Shown: one piece after another, positions 7,512 to 16,475 of the stretch
How the letters are laid out: each line of letters opens with the position of its first letter
How positions within the stretch are numbered: the stretch's first letter is position 1
Source of the DNA: Candidatus Nitrosopumilus sp.
GTDB taxonomy: Archaea > Thermoproteota > Nitrososphaeria > Nitrososphaerales > Nitrosopumilaceae
DNA length: 64,000 bases
Direction of reading: 5' to 3'
Assembly: GCF_028278985.1 (NCBI RefSeq)
Contig: NZ_JANQTA010000018.1
Coordinates: forward strand, 62,001 to 126,000
Program-made: the position numbers and the translations under genes
The notes under the pieces: model-generated
The model's input: only the letters and a program-made list of their open reading frames with translations
The model's database searches: none
Told to the model about the DNA's origin: nothing

Positions 7512-8563
7512 TGCCCTGTCCTCACACGTGGATCAAAGTAACCATACAGCAAGTCTGCAACAAAAATACTAATCAAGAAAAACACTGTCAAAATGTAAGT
7601 AGCACCAATAATTACTGGCAAATCCATGACTGTAATTGCTTCAAAGTACAGTCTTCCCATTCCTGGCCAATCGAAAACTGCCTCTGTAATTATTGCACCT
7701 CCTAGTGATCCTGATAAACTGAGGGCAAGTATGGTTACAATTGGCGGTGCTGCATTTTTCAGAGCATGAGTATACACAATTTTCTTTTGCTTGATTCCAA
7801 TAGTCTTTTTTGCTAAAATGAAATCTTCTTGCATAATTCCTACCATGAAGTTTCTAACTAGATATGCCCATGATCCAAAACCAATCATTACTATTGTGAT
7901 TAATGGAAGTGCCATATGATACAACAAAGCCAAGAAATATCCAGGTTCTGATGATGGTATGTCTGGAGTAGCTCTTGCTGGAAAAATTTGATACATAAAT
8001 GAAAATACAAAAATCATTAACATACCAATCCACCATACTGGGAAACTAGAACTAATTATAGCAAAAGATGAAGTGATTCTGTCAACTACTGAACCTACTT
8101 TGGAACCAGCTAGCGCTCCTAGAAAAATTCCTATTATTGAAATAATTATTGTTGCAGTAGTAAATAGTAGAATTGTTCTTGGTAATTTTTCAAAAATAAT
8201 TTCTTTAACATCTGATGAACCTGAATCGCTTGTTAGAAATGTGGCATGGCCAAAATCTAATAGAAGAATTTTATACATTGTTATTCCGATTCTTTGTGGT
8301 GAATACCAAGGTTCATCTAATCCTAATGACTTGACTCTCTGATCAATTTGACTTTGTACAAACATTTCAAATTCTTCTACCGATGAAAAACTTTCAGCGA
8401 TTCCTGGATTTTCTGTAATTTCTGCCCTAACTTGGAAAACGACCCCTTGTTTTAGAATTGTATCCATATTGGAACCCACTAATGCAATTGTAATCAGCAA
8501 AGTGATCATTAGAACCCCAAACATTGTTGCTAATCTTGTTGCAACGTATCTCTTCATACTCAA
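7508..8563 (-). CDS. ABC transporter permease, DppB/OppB type
   Basis: A 351-residue membrane protein with an N-terminal helix (MKRYVATRLATMFGVLMI), an extracytoplasmic loop, about five further helices, and the permease EAA loop (YLVRNFMVGIMQEDFILAKKTIG). It ends with the family-typical DLLYGYFDPRVR. It pairs with the DppC-type permease downstream (4-base overlap). No ATPase or substrate-binding gene lies within the window, so the rest of the transporter must be encoded elsewhere. Substrate undetermined. Confidence 0.92.
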   Translation of the reverse strand: MSMKRYVATRLATMFGVLMITLLITIALVGSNMDTILKQGVVFQVRAEITENPGIAESFSSVEEFEMFVQSQIDQRVKSLGLDEPWYSPQRIGITMYKILLLDFGHATFLTSDSGSSDVKEIIFEKLPRTILLFTTATIIISIIGIFLGALAGSKVGSVVDRITSSFAIISSSFPVWWIGMLMIFVFSFMYQIFPARATPDIPSSEPGYFLALLYHMALPLITIVMIGFGSWAYLVRNFMVGIMQEDFILAKKTIGIKQKKIVYTHALKNAAPPIVTILALSLSGSLGGAIITEAVFDWPGMGRLYFEAITVMDLPVIIGATYILTVFFLISIFVADLLYGYFDPRVRTGQ

Positions 8564-8699
8564 TATTTCTGAAATTATGGTTGTTGTTATAATATTAGAT
8601 GGTATTTTTTGTGCCTAGCACAAAAATACTAGAAATTATTGATTCAACAACAAAAAAATCTCACACTCTTTCTTTTCAAATTTACTTATGATATCATGT

Positions 8700-8831
8700 A
8701 TGGTAAATGAGAACAAATTAGGTCAAATTCTTACAGAATATGTTCAGAATCACATTAGAGGAAAAACACCCTTTCAAAACACCTCTCATTATATCGCTTA
8801 TTTGCATAGAAAATCCATGGAAAATTCCTAA
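8700..8831 (+). CDS. Possible 43-aa small protein
   Basis: A small ATG-to-TAA frame in the gap between the permease operon and the next gene, on the plus strand. The product (MVNENKLGQILTEYVQ..., then HIRGKTPFQNTSHY) is hydrophilic with no recognised motif. A basic-aromatic content and normal codon use make it plausible; the short length leaves it uncertain. Confidence 0.35.
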   Translation: MVNENKLGQILTEYVQNHIRGKTPFQNTSHYIAYLHRKSMENS

Positions 8832-8878
8832 TTCTGATAATTCCTTATCTTTAATTCGTTGTTTTAACAACTATCTTT

Positions 8879-9172
8879 ATGACAAGAAAAAAGCAATTTA
8901 ATCCAGACAATCTTGTTTTGACAAAACCCGAAATCCTTGAATTTTGTGACCGTGTATTGGAAAAATGGAATAAATCTCCAACTCAGAATGCAACTAATAT
9001 TCTTGCTATGAATGCTGTAAAAACTAGTGTAATGTGGACCGATGATGAATCTCTAAAGGCAATCTGGAGTGAAATAATTGGATGGACTTATGAATTACTG
9101 TATCATAATGCTATGGCCAATAATGATGAAGAATGGACTACAGTAATGAAAAAATTAAAAAATAAAAAGTAA
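8879..9172 (+). CDS. Hypothetical protein, 97 aa
   Basis: A soluble, helical, tryptophan-rich protein (FCDRVLEKWNKSP, SVMWTDDESLKAIW, EIIGWTYELLY, EEWTTVMKKL). No family is recognised. It starts with ATG, is followed 12 bases later by a SWIM zinc-finger gene on the same strand, and the two probably form one transcription unit. Confidence 0.6.
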   Translation: MTRKKQFNPDNLVLTKPEILEFCDRVLEKWNKSPTQNATNILAMNAVKTSVMWTDDESLKAIWSEIIGWTYELLYHNAMANNDEEWTTVMKKLKNKK

Positions 9173-9184
9173 TTATTTTTCTTT

Positions 9185-9427
9185 ATGAGTGCAAATACCA
9201 TTAGAAAAGCAAAGAAGCTTGTAGAATCTGGTGGGGTAGCTCAGCTCGAGGATGATTTGTTTCAAATAAAATCTTTATCGGATCCTGAAAAATCATACAT
9301 TGCAAGTTCCACTGAATGTGAATGTCCGGGATTCAAAAATTTCTATAAATTCCATCATGGAAAAGGTTTGAAAGCTAATTGTTCTCATTTAGAAGCAATT
9401 AAAATATTCAAACAAGAAAACCCTTGA
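9185..9427 (+). CDS. SWIM-type zinc-finger protein, 80 aa
   Basis: The C-terminal half has the SWIM signature: C-x-C (ECECPGF) followed after about 20 residues by C-x-H (NCSHLEAI). The N-terminal half resembles the strand pair that precedes SWIM fingers (LFQIKSLSDPEKSYIASS). SWIM domains bind DNA or proteins and occur in SWI2/SNF2 ATPases and recombination factors. This is a free-standing version. An SNF2-family ATPase without its own SWIM is at 12813, but no link can be shown. Confidence 0.78.
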   Translation: MSANTIRKAKKLVESGGVAQLEDDLFQIKSLSDPEKSYIASSTECECPGFKNFYKFHHGKGLKANCSHLEAIKIFKQENP

Positions 9428-9432
9428 TTACT

Positions 9433-9762
9433 TTAAATTATTTTTTGAATTTTTCCAATTGTTACTTTATTTCCATCAATCACAATGGGTCTTAGAATCA
9501 ATCCTGGATGCTTTATCATAAGTTTGATTAATTGAGCATCTGTTTTTTTAGAATTTTCCAAATCTAATTCCTTGTACATCTTATCTCTTTTTCGTAAAAA
9601 TTCTATGGGCTTTTTACCACTAATTTTGATAATTTTTTTTAATTCTGTTTCAGTAAGGGGATCTTTGAAAAAATCTCTTTTTTCAATCTCTTTTTTCATT
9701 CTTTCAATCTCTGAAATTGATTTCTTACATGTGATGCATGATGATTTATGAAGAACTTTCAA
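9433..9762 (-). CDS. ArsC/Spx-family thioredoxin-fold protein
   Basis: A 109-residue protein opening MKVLHKSSCITCKKS, with a Cys9-x-x-Cys12 pair at the position used by Spx and by ArsC-like reductases. A helical segment and ILRPIVIDG follow, which is the conserved Arg-Pro motif of the family. It could be an arsenate-reductase-like enzyme, a redox protein or a Spx-like regulator. The CxxC form and short length lean to a general thiol-redox role. Confidence 0.82.
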   Translation of the reverse strand: MKVLHKSSCITCKKSISEIERMKKEIEKRDFFKDPLTETELKKIIKISGKKPIEFLRKRDKMYKELDLENSKKTDAQLIKLMIKHPGLILRPIVIDGNKVTIGKIQKII

Positions 9763-9817
9763 GTCATTTTTTATGCCTAATTTTCCTTAAAAATTGTTTA
9801 GAAAAAGAAAATTGCCG

Positions 9818-9985
9818 TTAGGCACAGCAGATTGATTTTTTAAAATCTTCAATATTTCTTTCAAAGTTGCATTCTTTGCATACTTGCCATGTTCTCTCTT
9901 TCAAGATTGACAATGTTGCTTCATAGTTTACAGAATACATTTTTCCTCCACAAGAAGGGCAAGGTAATGGGATATCTATTTTCAT
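9818..9985 (-). CDS. Zinc-ribbon micro-protein, 55 aa
   Basis: A short frame read on the minus strand from ATG at 9985 to TAA at 9818. Two cysteine pairs (CPSCGG and CKEC) are 24 residues apart, with a further CC near the C-terminus. This is a classic zinc-ribbon plan, and the compact hydrophobic spacing between the knuckles supports a real protein. Function unknown. Confidence 0.7.
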   Translation of the reverse strand: MKIDIPLPCPSCGGKMYSVNYEATLSILKERTWQVCKECNFERNIEDFKKSICCA

Positions 9986-10041
9986 AATTATTCTTATGTG
10001 ATTTTGAATATAAGGCGCACGTAGAATTTATCAATTGTTCA

Positions 10042-10929
10042 TTAATCTTCAGATTGATCTTCTGTATCTAATTTCTCTTGATTAAATTGTTCCAAGATTT
10101 CTTTTGGAATCGTAATCATTTCCAAATATGCTTTTTGGGCTTCTTCAAATGTGCCTCCATTCTCTAAAATCTCTGCTCTTAGGTTTTGAGCATTTTCAAA
10201 GGTATTTTTTGTGAAATTCAATTGATTGATGACTAGTTCTTTGATTTCAGGTCTTAAACTTGTAATGTAGTCTTCATATTGATATCCTCCATACGTTCCT
10301 GCTCCTGGTTGATAGAAATCAATTGCTTCTTGTTTTAGTTCTTCAGCAATTCTTCTTTGTTCGTTTAGACGAATCTGTTCTTCATTAGGTTTGTATTCTT
10401 CTTTCTTTTCTAAAATTAATTCATCCAATAATCCATGATAATATTTGAATAATGTCTGACCTATTGGGTCTTTTTCAAAATCACTTTCATTTGAACTTAG
10501 ATATTTTCTTGCTTGTTCTGATGCTAATTGTTGTTCTAATAATGATAATTTACTTGCTTCTCCTTTTACGTCAAAGGAAGTTGATGATAGGCCCTTCATT
10601 TCGTACCATGTTGCGACTATGTTAATTGGATATGTTCCAGCAGCTCTCTCCAGATCTTTGAATTCAGCTCTAAATTCTCCCCAAGGATCTGTGAAAACCT
10701 TAACTGAATCTGAGCCTGTTCTAAGAAGAACTTCAGCTCCTCTGATTGGCTTATATGCATGATCAACAACTTGCCCTGAAATTACTACTGTGCCTCCTGA
10801 AACTATTGACTTATTTTCTACATTAGAAATAATGACAAAATCCCACAACTCTGCATTTGCCACAGGCAACACTGAAATCACCATCAATACTGTTAGCAAT
10901 GCTACAGCTGCTAGTTTATGGGTAATCAT
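10042..10929 (-). CDS. Secreted protein with Ig-like/carboxypeptidase-regulatory domain
   Basis: A 295-residue protein with a clear signal peptide (basic MITHK, hydrophobic core, cleavage likely after ANA near residue 26). Residues about 35-125 form a beta-sandwich repeat (SGGTVVISGQVVDHAYKPIRGAEVLL) like the carboxypeptidase-regulatory or invasin-type fold. The rest is long charged helix (about 128-290). Probably an exported cell-surface protein. No binding partner is evident and it seems monocistronic. Confidence 0.8.
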   Translation of the reverse strand: MITHKLAAVALLTVLMVISVLPVANAELWDFVIISNVENKSIVSGGTVVISGQVVDHAYKPIRGAEVLLRTGSDSVKVFTDPWGEFRAEFKDLERAAGTYPINIVATWYEMKGLSSTSFDVKGEASKLSLLEQQLASEQARKYLSSNESDFEKDPIGQTLFKYYHGLLDELILEKKEEYKPNEEQIRLNEQRRIAEELKQEAIDFYQPGAGTYGGYQYEDYITSLRPEIKELVINQLNFTKNTFENAQNLRAEILENGGTFEEAQKAYLEMITIPKEILEQFNQEKLDTEDQSED

Positions 10930-11085
10930 ATGAGATTGTGCTGAATTTTGTTGTTAAGACAATGTATGAAGAAAAATTAGCCATTTTTCAATTTTTTTTG
11001 AGTCAATTTTGTTGGCTTTGATAAAAACAGTCTCTAGACATGCTTCCCTAATTCTTAAACCTCTGGAAAATTTACCCTATGAAAT

Positions 11086-11745
11086 ATGGACTTGGAAAAA
11101 TTTCAAAAGGATGTTACTCAAATGACAGAAAAACTAGCTAAAAATCTTGACCAATCTGATTTGTCAAAACTGAATTTTGTTCGTGAGCAGTTAATTGAAA
11201 TGTATAAAAAAAATCTAGTTAAAATCAATCACTCAATTTTAGAATTAATTTGTGCTAGCACTTTGATTTCTAGAGGATATTCTGTTAAAGTTGAGAAAAA
11301 TATTTCTGAAATTCTGGTTTGTGATATCTTTGCAAAAAAAGGAGGAGGAAATACCATAATTGAAATTGAAACAGGATTTACTCCACCAGAACATGCAATG
11401 GATACTGTTGATTATTACGCAGCTAGAATAATGAGTAAAATTGCTCGTTATAGCAAACACTGTTCAAAGTTTTCATTGGCAACTCCTGTCATTGGAATAT
11501 TGCCTATTGCAAAAATTTTCTTACTTCCACCAAATGCAAGAAAACAAGAAGACGTTCAAAAAATAAAAAATTTATGCGATCGATATTACAAAAATCCTCC
11601 AATTAATTATGAGGATATCTTGAATGCTCATCTTCATTCAATTTTTTTGATAAATATTGACAAGGGCTTTGCAAAAGAACTTGATCCACAAGGATACATG
11701 GATTTAACTGATGATCTCCTTGGTAGAAGTGAAGTTTCCTATTGA
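11086..11745 (+). CDS. Putative PD-(D/E)XK nuclease-like protein
   Basis: A 219-residue protein. After a helical N-terminus (about 1-45) comes a core ICASTLISRGYSV followed by VCDIFAKKGGGNTIIEIETG. This is the hairpin with Asp and the Glu-x-Glu of restriction-endonuclease-like folds; the usual E-x-K is E-x-E here. A helix with YYAARIMSKIARY follows. The pattern suggests a nuclease-fold domain that may be active or only DNA-binding. No methylase or helicase partner is adjacent. The call rests on a short pattern. Confidence 0.5.
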   Translation: MDLEKFQKDVTQMTEKLAKNLDQSDLSKLNFVREQLIEMYKKNLVKINHSILELICASTLISRGYSVKVEKNISEILVCDIFAKKGGGNTIIEIETGFTPPEHAMDTVDYYAARIMSKIARYSKHCSKFSLATPVIGILPIAKIFLLPPNARKQEDVQKIKNLCDRYYKNPPINYEDILNAHLHSIFLINIDKGFAKELDPQGYMDLTDDLLGRSEVSY

Positions 11746-11796
11746 TTTTAAGGATTAACAAAAATATTCAAATTCATCTTTGTTTACTAGTTAAGT

Positions 11797-11931
11797 ATGA
11801 TTTGTGCATCTTGTGAATCTCGAAAGCACTATGAATGCATTGATTGTATGAACAATCACAAAACCTACATTTGCACTTGCGATTGCCATGATGAAAATAC
11901 TAAACCTCACCCAATAGGGAAATCTCATTGA
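11797..11931 (+). CDS. Cys/His-rich micro-protein, 44 aa
   Basis: Seven cysteines in 44 residues (CASC, CIDC, CTCDC) plus histidines, clearly fit to bind one or two zinc ions. The TGA stop directly abuts the stop of the convergent PAC2-family gene with no base between them. No family recognised; probably a tiny zinc-finger protein. Confidence 0.65.
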   Translation: MICASCESRKHYECIDCMNNHKTYICTCDCHDENTKPHPIGKSH

Positions 11932-12612
11932 TTAATTTCTAAATTTTCGCTCCAAGTCTTGAGCCATTATTTCCAACTTGCTGGTATCACCAAGTTTTCG
12001 ATAAGTTAGTTTTTCTAGAGTTTTGATAATGCTTATTGCTGCTCTATATTGAGGGATTTCTGGCTCATTTAATTCACCATACATGCCGATTCCCTGAATT
12101 CCATGTTTTTTAGCAAATCCTAGAATTAGCCCATTAAATCCAGTAATGATTGATTTTTGTGGAGTAGTTTCTACATCTAACTTCTTCATTTGGTTTGTTA
12201 GCTCGGTAGATGTTGTAGTGATGTATGTTTTTGGTTTTTCGTCAAAAATTCTATTTGTATGAAATCCACCTAATGTGTAAATGAACTTTGCAGAATATTT
12301 TTTTGAAATTTGAATTACGTCTTCACACAATGCGTTTAATTCACTGTTACTCTGCGGTTGACCTTTACCTCCTCCAAAAACAATTAGGTCTTCTGTATAT
12401 CTATAATCCCAACTTTCGTCTGGAAGATCAATGTATCCCCCTCTGTCAACAACATATGTGGGAAATGGAGTTTTTGCAGTTCTAAATGGTTTGGTATGGA
12501 GTGATTCATTGATAAAATTTACAACAATACTTCCAACGTTTCCCATATCTTGCATAGCTGCAATGATGATTGGTTTTTGCACATTAGGCTCTTCAATTTG
12601 TTCAAACTCCAT
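11932..12612 (-). CDS. PAC2-family protein (proteasome-assembly-chaperone-like)
   Basis: A 226-residue protein with the PAC2 layout: KPIIIAAMQDMGNVGSIV near the start, then a central LIVFGGGKGQPQSNSE, FIYTLGGFHT, and GFNGLILGFAKKHGI. In eukaryotes PAC2 proteins chaperone proteasome assembly. Archaeal homologues are widespread and of uncertain function, sometimes annotated near proteasome or ATP-grasp genes. Length is typical. Confidence 0.86.
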   Translation of the reverse strand: MEFEQIEEPNVQKPIIIAAMQDMGNVGSIVVNFINESLHTKPFRTAKTPFPTYVVDRGGYIDLPDESWDYRYTEDLIVFGGGKGQPQSNSELNALCEDVIQISKKYSAKFIYTLGGFHTNRIFDEKPKTYITTTSTELTNQMKKLDVETTPQKSIITGFNGLILGFAKKHGIQGIGMYGELNEPEIPQYRAAISIIKTLEKLTYRKLGDTSKLEIMAQDLERKFRN

Positions 12613-12812
12613 TCATCCTCTTAATTCTAATGAATTTTAAATCTATATTGAAAAACTTTTTTTGATTGAAACCTTCTTGCGCCTAATCTGATGTTTTTCC
12701 CAAGTGTAAAAACAATATCATATTTTAACTCTTGTAGATTTACATCTTTTTGGCTCAAGATCGTCAAAAACGTGAAGATTCATAAGGCAAAAAAACATTC
12801 TATCGACAAATT

Positions 12813-14537
12813 ATGGAGACTACTGTAGAAACCATTGGAACACTCGAATATGTCCTTGATAAGTACTCAAAAGTCTGGAGTTGGAAAGTAACTGGTGATC
12901 GTGCAGTAAGTATGATTTCTAGATTAGTCACTCAAGCATGGTATGGTGAAAACGTAAACGAGATAATAATTCCTGATAGTGATGAAAGTGTAAAACAAAT
13001 CAAAATGATACTGGATAGATATCCTCTAGAAATTCTTTCAAAATCTGCCTGGCAGAGAAAAATTGTCAAAACGTTTGCTCCTAAACCTACATTACCGCCT
13101 GTAAAATTAAAACTCAAGAAAGCAAAAACTGGTGAGCAGTTTAGAGGAAAACTCTTGAATTTTCAAAAGGAAGGATTAGACTTCTTAATCAAATCATCTG
13201 GTAATGCATTATTGGCAGATGAAATGGGTTTAGGTAAAACTGTTCAAACCTTATCCTATGTCGCCACTGAAAAACAAACTTTTCCGGTTCTAGTTGTTGC
13301 TCCTCTTGTCACGCTAAATAACTGGGAAAGAGAAATTTCAAAATTCTTAAAGAAAAAAAGTCGTAACGGTAGAATTGTTGAATCTGATTCTCCTAGTGTA
13401 ACAATAATTCGTACTGGAAAATCAAAAGAATTACCAAAAACTGATATCTATATCATCAATTATGAATTACTTTTCAAAAGATACGATGATTTATCAAAAG
13501 TTGGAATCAAAACAATTGTTTGTGATGAGGTACATAATCTCCGTTCAAAGACTACTCAAAAGTATAAGGCAGTAAAAAAATTAGGAGCTTTAGATTCAAT
13601 CAAATATAGAATTGGTCTTTCTGGAACTCCCATCTATAATCGTGGTTCTGAAATATGGCCAATTATTGATATTTTGAAACCTGGATTACTAGGAAGCTTC
13701 AAAGAATTTTGTGAATACTTTTGCTATGTAAATGAAAAAGGAAAGGCAATAGTATTGGAAAACAAACGTGCTTCTCTTAGAAATGAACTTCAAAAACATG
13801 TTATGCTTAGAAGAAAAAAATCCGATGTTCTAAAAGAACTAAAAGACAAAGTTAGATACAAAGAAGTTATTGCATCGGATACTGAATACTATCTTGAAGA
13901 ATTAGATAAGATTTGGAAGAAATTAGAAGAAGAACAAAAGGATGCGGAAACTGAATTCTCCAAATCTGCATCTTATCAACGTGCTATCCAGAGTGAAAGA
14001 CAAATTGCAGGCGTGGCAAAATTACCTCATGTGATTAATTTTGTTAAAAACATCATGGAAATTGAAGAAAGTGTTGTAGTTTTCTGCCATCATAAAGTAA
14101 TTCATAAACTTCTTCATGAAAGCCTTGAAGAATTTTCCCCAGTCTCAATTATTGGTGGGCAAACCGATTCAGTAAGGCAAGATCAAATTGACAAATTCCA
14201 AAAGGGTGAATCAAAATTAATGATTGCTGGATTACGTGCTGGAAATGTTGGTATTAATCTAACCAGAGCAAAATATGTGATTTTTGCAGAATTAGATTGG
14301 AGTCCTGCTATTCATAGACAAGCAGAGGATAGATTACATAGAATTGGCCAAAAGAATACTGTCTTTGCATATTATCTGATAGGTAATGGAACTCTTGATG
14401 ATCATGTTGCCAATATTTTGGTTGACAAAAGTTATGAAATTGATGAAATCATGGATGAATCTACAGAAAATTATGAAAATAAAAATAAAGCAGAATTAAT
14501 TCTTGCTCAAATTCAAGATAAAATTAGATCAAAATAA
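12813..14537 (+). CDS. SNF2-family DNA-dependent ATPase/helicase
   Basis: A 574-residue protein with both RecA-like lobes: motif I LLADEMGLGKT (about 133-143), motif II DEVH (238-241), motif III LSGTPIYNR, and motifs V-VI GLRAGNVGINLT and AEDRLHRIGQ. SNF2 enzymes translocate on DNA and remodel protein-DNA complexes. This is the compact archaeal/bacterial type; the approximately 105 N-terminal residues replace the extra domains of larger members. The stop codon directly abuts that of the convergent winged-helix gene. Confidence 0.93.
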   Translation: METTVETIGTLEYVLDKYSKVWSWKVTGDRAVSMISRLVTQAWYGENVNEIIIPDSDESVKQIKMILDRYPLEILSKSAWQRKIVKTFAPKPTLPPVKLKLKKAKTGEQFRGKLLNFQKEGLDFLIKSSGNALLADEMGLGKTVQTLSYVATEKQTFPVLVVAPLVTLNNWEREISKFLKKKSRNGRIVESDSPSVTIIRTGKSKELPKTDIYIINYELLFKRYDDLSKVGIKTIVCDEVHNLRSKTTQKYKAVKKLGALDSIKYRIGLSGTPIYNRGSEIWPIIDILKPGLLGSFKEFCEYFCYVNEKGKAIVLENKRASLRNELQKHVMLRRKKSDVLKELKDKVRYKEVIASDTEYYLEELDKIWKKLEEEQKDAETEFSKSASYQRAIQSERQIAGVAKLPHVINFVKNIMEIEESVVVFCHHKVIHKLLHESLEEFSPVSIIGGQTDSVRQDQIDKFQKGESKLMIAGLRAGNVGINLTRAKYVIFAELDWSPAIHRQAEDRLHRIGQKNTVFAYYLIGNGTLDDHVANILVDKSYEIDEIMDESTENYENKNKAELILAQIQDKIRSK

Positions 14538-15152
14538 CTAGATCTCTAGTTTATTTTTCAATTCAACAAGTTTTTTGACAATTGTTTCTTTTTGGGAAAA
14601 TTCCATTTGTGAGTCTTGAATTTCTTTTTGAATTTCATCAATGATACTCAAAACTTCGATACTGTGGTTATCTTTTTCAAAGTTTATTTTTTCAAATCCT
14701 TCTGTTTCTGTTTTATCAATTTCTTCTATTCCTTCAGGTAGAATTTCAAAAATTTTGATGATTGTTTCGTTGACTCTTTGTGGAGACATTAAGACAAATT
14801 GATTTTTTCTCAATTTTTCCATTTCTTGATTGATGTGTTCTTCTGTTTCCTCTAGGATGTCTGAAATCTCTTTCATACTACATGATTTTACTTGTAATAG
14901 TCTAAGAATTCGTGCCCATAATGGGATTTTAGAATTCCATAAGATTTCTTTGGCTAAATCCGTAATAGAAAAAGAACCATTGTCATTTAATACAATCATT
15001 TTTCTGTCTTTTAGTCCTGCTAATGTATCTAGAATTTTTCCTACTCCTAATCGCTTTAAATTAGAATTTTCCAAGCTGGTTTCATTAAAGGTCCCATTTT
15101 CCTTTATTGCCAAATCTAAAATCTCTAATTCTATTGTTCCTATTTTTCTCAT
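14538..15152 (-). CDS. Putative winged-helix protein with coiled-coil tail, 204 aa
   Basis: The N-terminal half looks like two consecutive winged-helix units: residues about 7-68 (KRLGVGKILDTLAGLKDRKMIVLN, SITDLAKEIL) and about 75-122 (LLQVKSCSMKEISDILEETEEHINQEMEKLRKNQFV). A charged helical tail ends the protein. A DNA-binding regulator is likely. It follows the gene at 15175-15750 by 22 bases on the same strand and is convergent with the SNF2 gene. Confidence 0.6.
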   Translation of the reverse strand: MRKIGTIELEILDLAIKENGTFNETSLENSNLKRLGVGKILDTLAGLKDRKMIVLNDNGSFSITDLAKEILWNSKIPLWARILRLLQVKSCSMKEISDILEETEEHINQEMEKLRKNQFVLMSPQRVNETIIKIFEILPEGIEEIDKTETEGFEKINFEKDNHSIEVLSIIDEIQKEIQDSQMEFSQKETIVKKLVELKNKLEI

Positions 15153-15174
15153 ATTTTCAATTCCTTCTTTAGAT

Positions 15175-15750
15175 TTATCTTCCTTTCCTCTTTATCTCTG
15201 AATGTATCTCTTCTAATTCTTTGTGCAATTTCAAAATATTTTCAAAGTTGGATTTTTCCCATCTCTCAAATTCCTCAATCTTTCCTAATTTAAAATCTGG
15301 ATTAGATATTTGATTTGCTAAAAACCATGGTTCTCTATAAGTAAAAATTATTTTTCCAATCAATAATCCATTCTGATTTAGAAATGAATTCATCATTTTT
15401 TTGATTTTTTCTTTTTGATCAGGATAATTCTCAATCAATTTCTCAAAATTATTTTTTCTCAATAATTGAAATCTCTCAAACACTTTGTTACTCGTTTCTC
15501 TTAATTCTCTAATATTATTATCATAATTTTTTAAAAATAGTTCTGCCCATTTTTTCACATTTGAAGAATTTGAGAAATTCAATTGTTTAATTTTTAAAAT
15601 TTCATCAATTACTTGCTGATTGGCATTGATATGCCACTCGATAAATTCCTCTATCTCTTTAATGTTATCTGATTTTTCACAAATCCAAGAAAATAACTCC
15701 GCTCCTTTTGTTTCACTATCAAATAATTCTTCAACCCTTGGATGTATCAC
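15175..15750 (-). CDS. Helical hypothetical protein, about 191 aa
   Basis: The frame is open back to 15972, but that part is antisense to the superoxide dismutase gene. I therefore place the start at GTG 15748-15750, giving M(V)IHPRVEELFDSETKGAEL. The product is nearly all helix, with repeated charged/aromatic heptads (KKWAELFLKNYDNNIRELRE). No family recognised. It is probably co-transcribed with the winged-helix gene downstream and shares a 50-base divergent promoter region with sodA. Confidence 0.6.
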   Translation of the reverse strand: MIHPRVEELFDSETKGAELFSWICEKSDNIKEIEEFIEWHINANQQVIDEILKIKQLNFSNSSNVKKWAELFLKNYDNNIRELRETSNKVFERFQLLRKNNFEKLIENYPDQKEKIKKMMNSFLNQNGLLIGKIIFTYREPWFLANQISNPDFKLGKIEEFERWEKSNFENILKLHKELEEIHSEIKRKGR

Positions 15751-15800
15751 GATTTTAGTAGTATCTTCAAAAATATATGTGGATTCAAAGGTTTCATCAT

Positions 15801-16424
15801 ATGGTTCAGTATGAACTTCCAAAACTTGCTTATGATTATGATGAATTAGAACCTCATATTGATGCCGAAACAATGAGGATTCATCACCAAAAACATCACC
15901 AATCATATGCTGATGGCCTAAACTCTGCACTTGACAAAGTTTGCGGGGCCTCACATCCTCAATACATCTCATCCATTCTTTCAGATTTGAAATCTGTACC
16001 TGAAACAGGACGTTCTGCAGTCAATTTTTTTGGTGGGGGATATGAAAATCATAAACTATTTTGGGAAACTATGACTCCTGATGGTGATAAATCTCCCGGA
16101 GGAAAATTAGAAGATTCTATTGATGTTTATTATGATAATTTTGAAAACTTCAAAAAAGTTTTTTCTGAAAAAGCAGTTTCTATTCAAGGTAGTGGTTGGT
16201 GTTGGTTGGTATTTAATCAAACATACAACAAAATAGAAATCATTACCACTTCAAACCAAGATAGTCCGTGGGTTTTACAAAAAATTCCACTGTTGGCTCT
16301 AGATGTTTGGGAGCATGCATATTATTTGCATTATCAAAATCGAAGACCTGAATATGTCAATTCCTGGTGGAATGTTGTGAATTGGGATTATGTTGAAAAT
16401 AGATTTTCGGAACTAAATGGGTAA
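15801..16424 (+). CDS. sodA: Fe/Mn superoxide dismutase
   Basis: A 207-residue protein starting [20 protein letters not shown], the usual N-terminus of the family. All four metal ligands are in place: His28 (MRIHHQKHH), His84 (NHKLFW), and Asp168 and His172 (LDVWEHAYY). It removes superoxide in the cytoplasm. The frame extends upstream to 15777, but the family N-terminus favours the ATG at 15801. Metal preference (Fe, Mn or either) cannot be settled from the sequence alone. Confidence 0.95.
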   Translation: MVQYELPKLAYDYDELEPHIDAETMRIHHQKHHQSYADGLNSALDKVCGASHPQYISSILSDLKSVPETGRSAVNFFGGGYENHKLFWETMTPDGDKSPGGKLEDSIDVYYDNFENFKKVFSEKAVSIQGSGWCWLVFNQTYNKIEIITTSNQDSPWVLQKIPLLALDVWEHAYYLHYQNRRPEYVNSWWNVVNWDYVENRFSELNG

Positions 16425-16446
16425 ACTTCATAATTTGGACAAATTC

Positions 16447-16454
16447 TTTTAAAG
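16447..16454 (+). promoter_or_regulatory. TATA-like box for the secreted protein gene at 16476
   Basis: TTTTAAAG is centred about 26 bases before the ATG, the expected distance for a leaderless archaeal message. Inferred from position. Confidence 0.45.
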
Positions 16455-16475
16455 AAAAATTCCATTTTTGTACCA

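Noticed and set aside
12691..12828. 45-codon plus-strand frame running into the SNF2 gene start
   Set aside because: Overlaps the SNF2 N-terminus in another frame, with no motif and no upstream promoter. Probably chance.
15751..15972. N-terminal extension of the helical gene ending at 15175
   Set aside because: It is antisense to the superoxide dismutase N-terminus, which has intact family residues. The extension therefore reads as a shadow.
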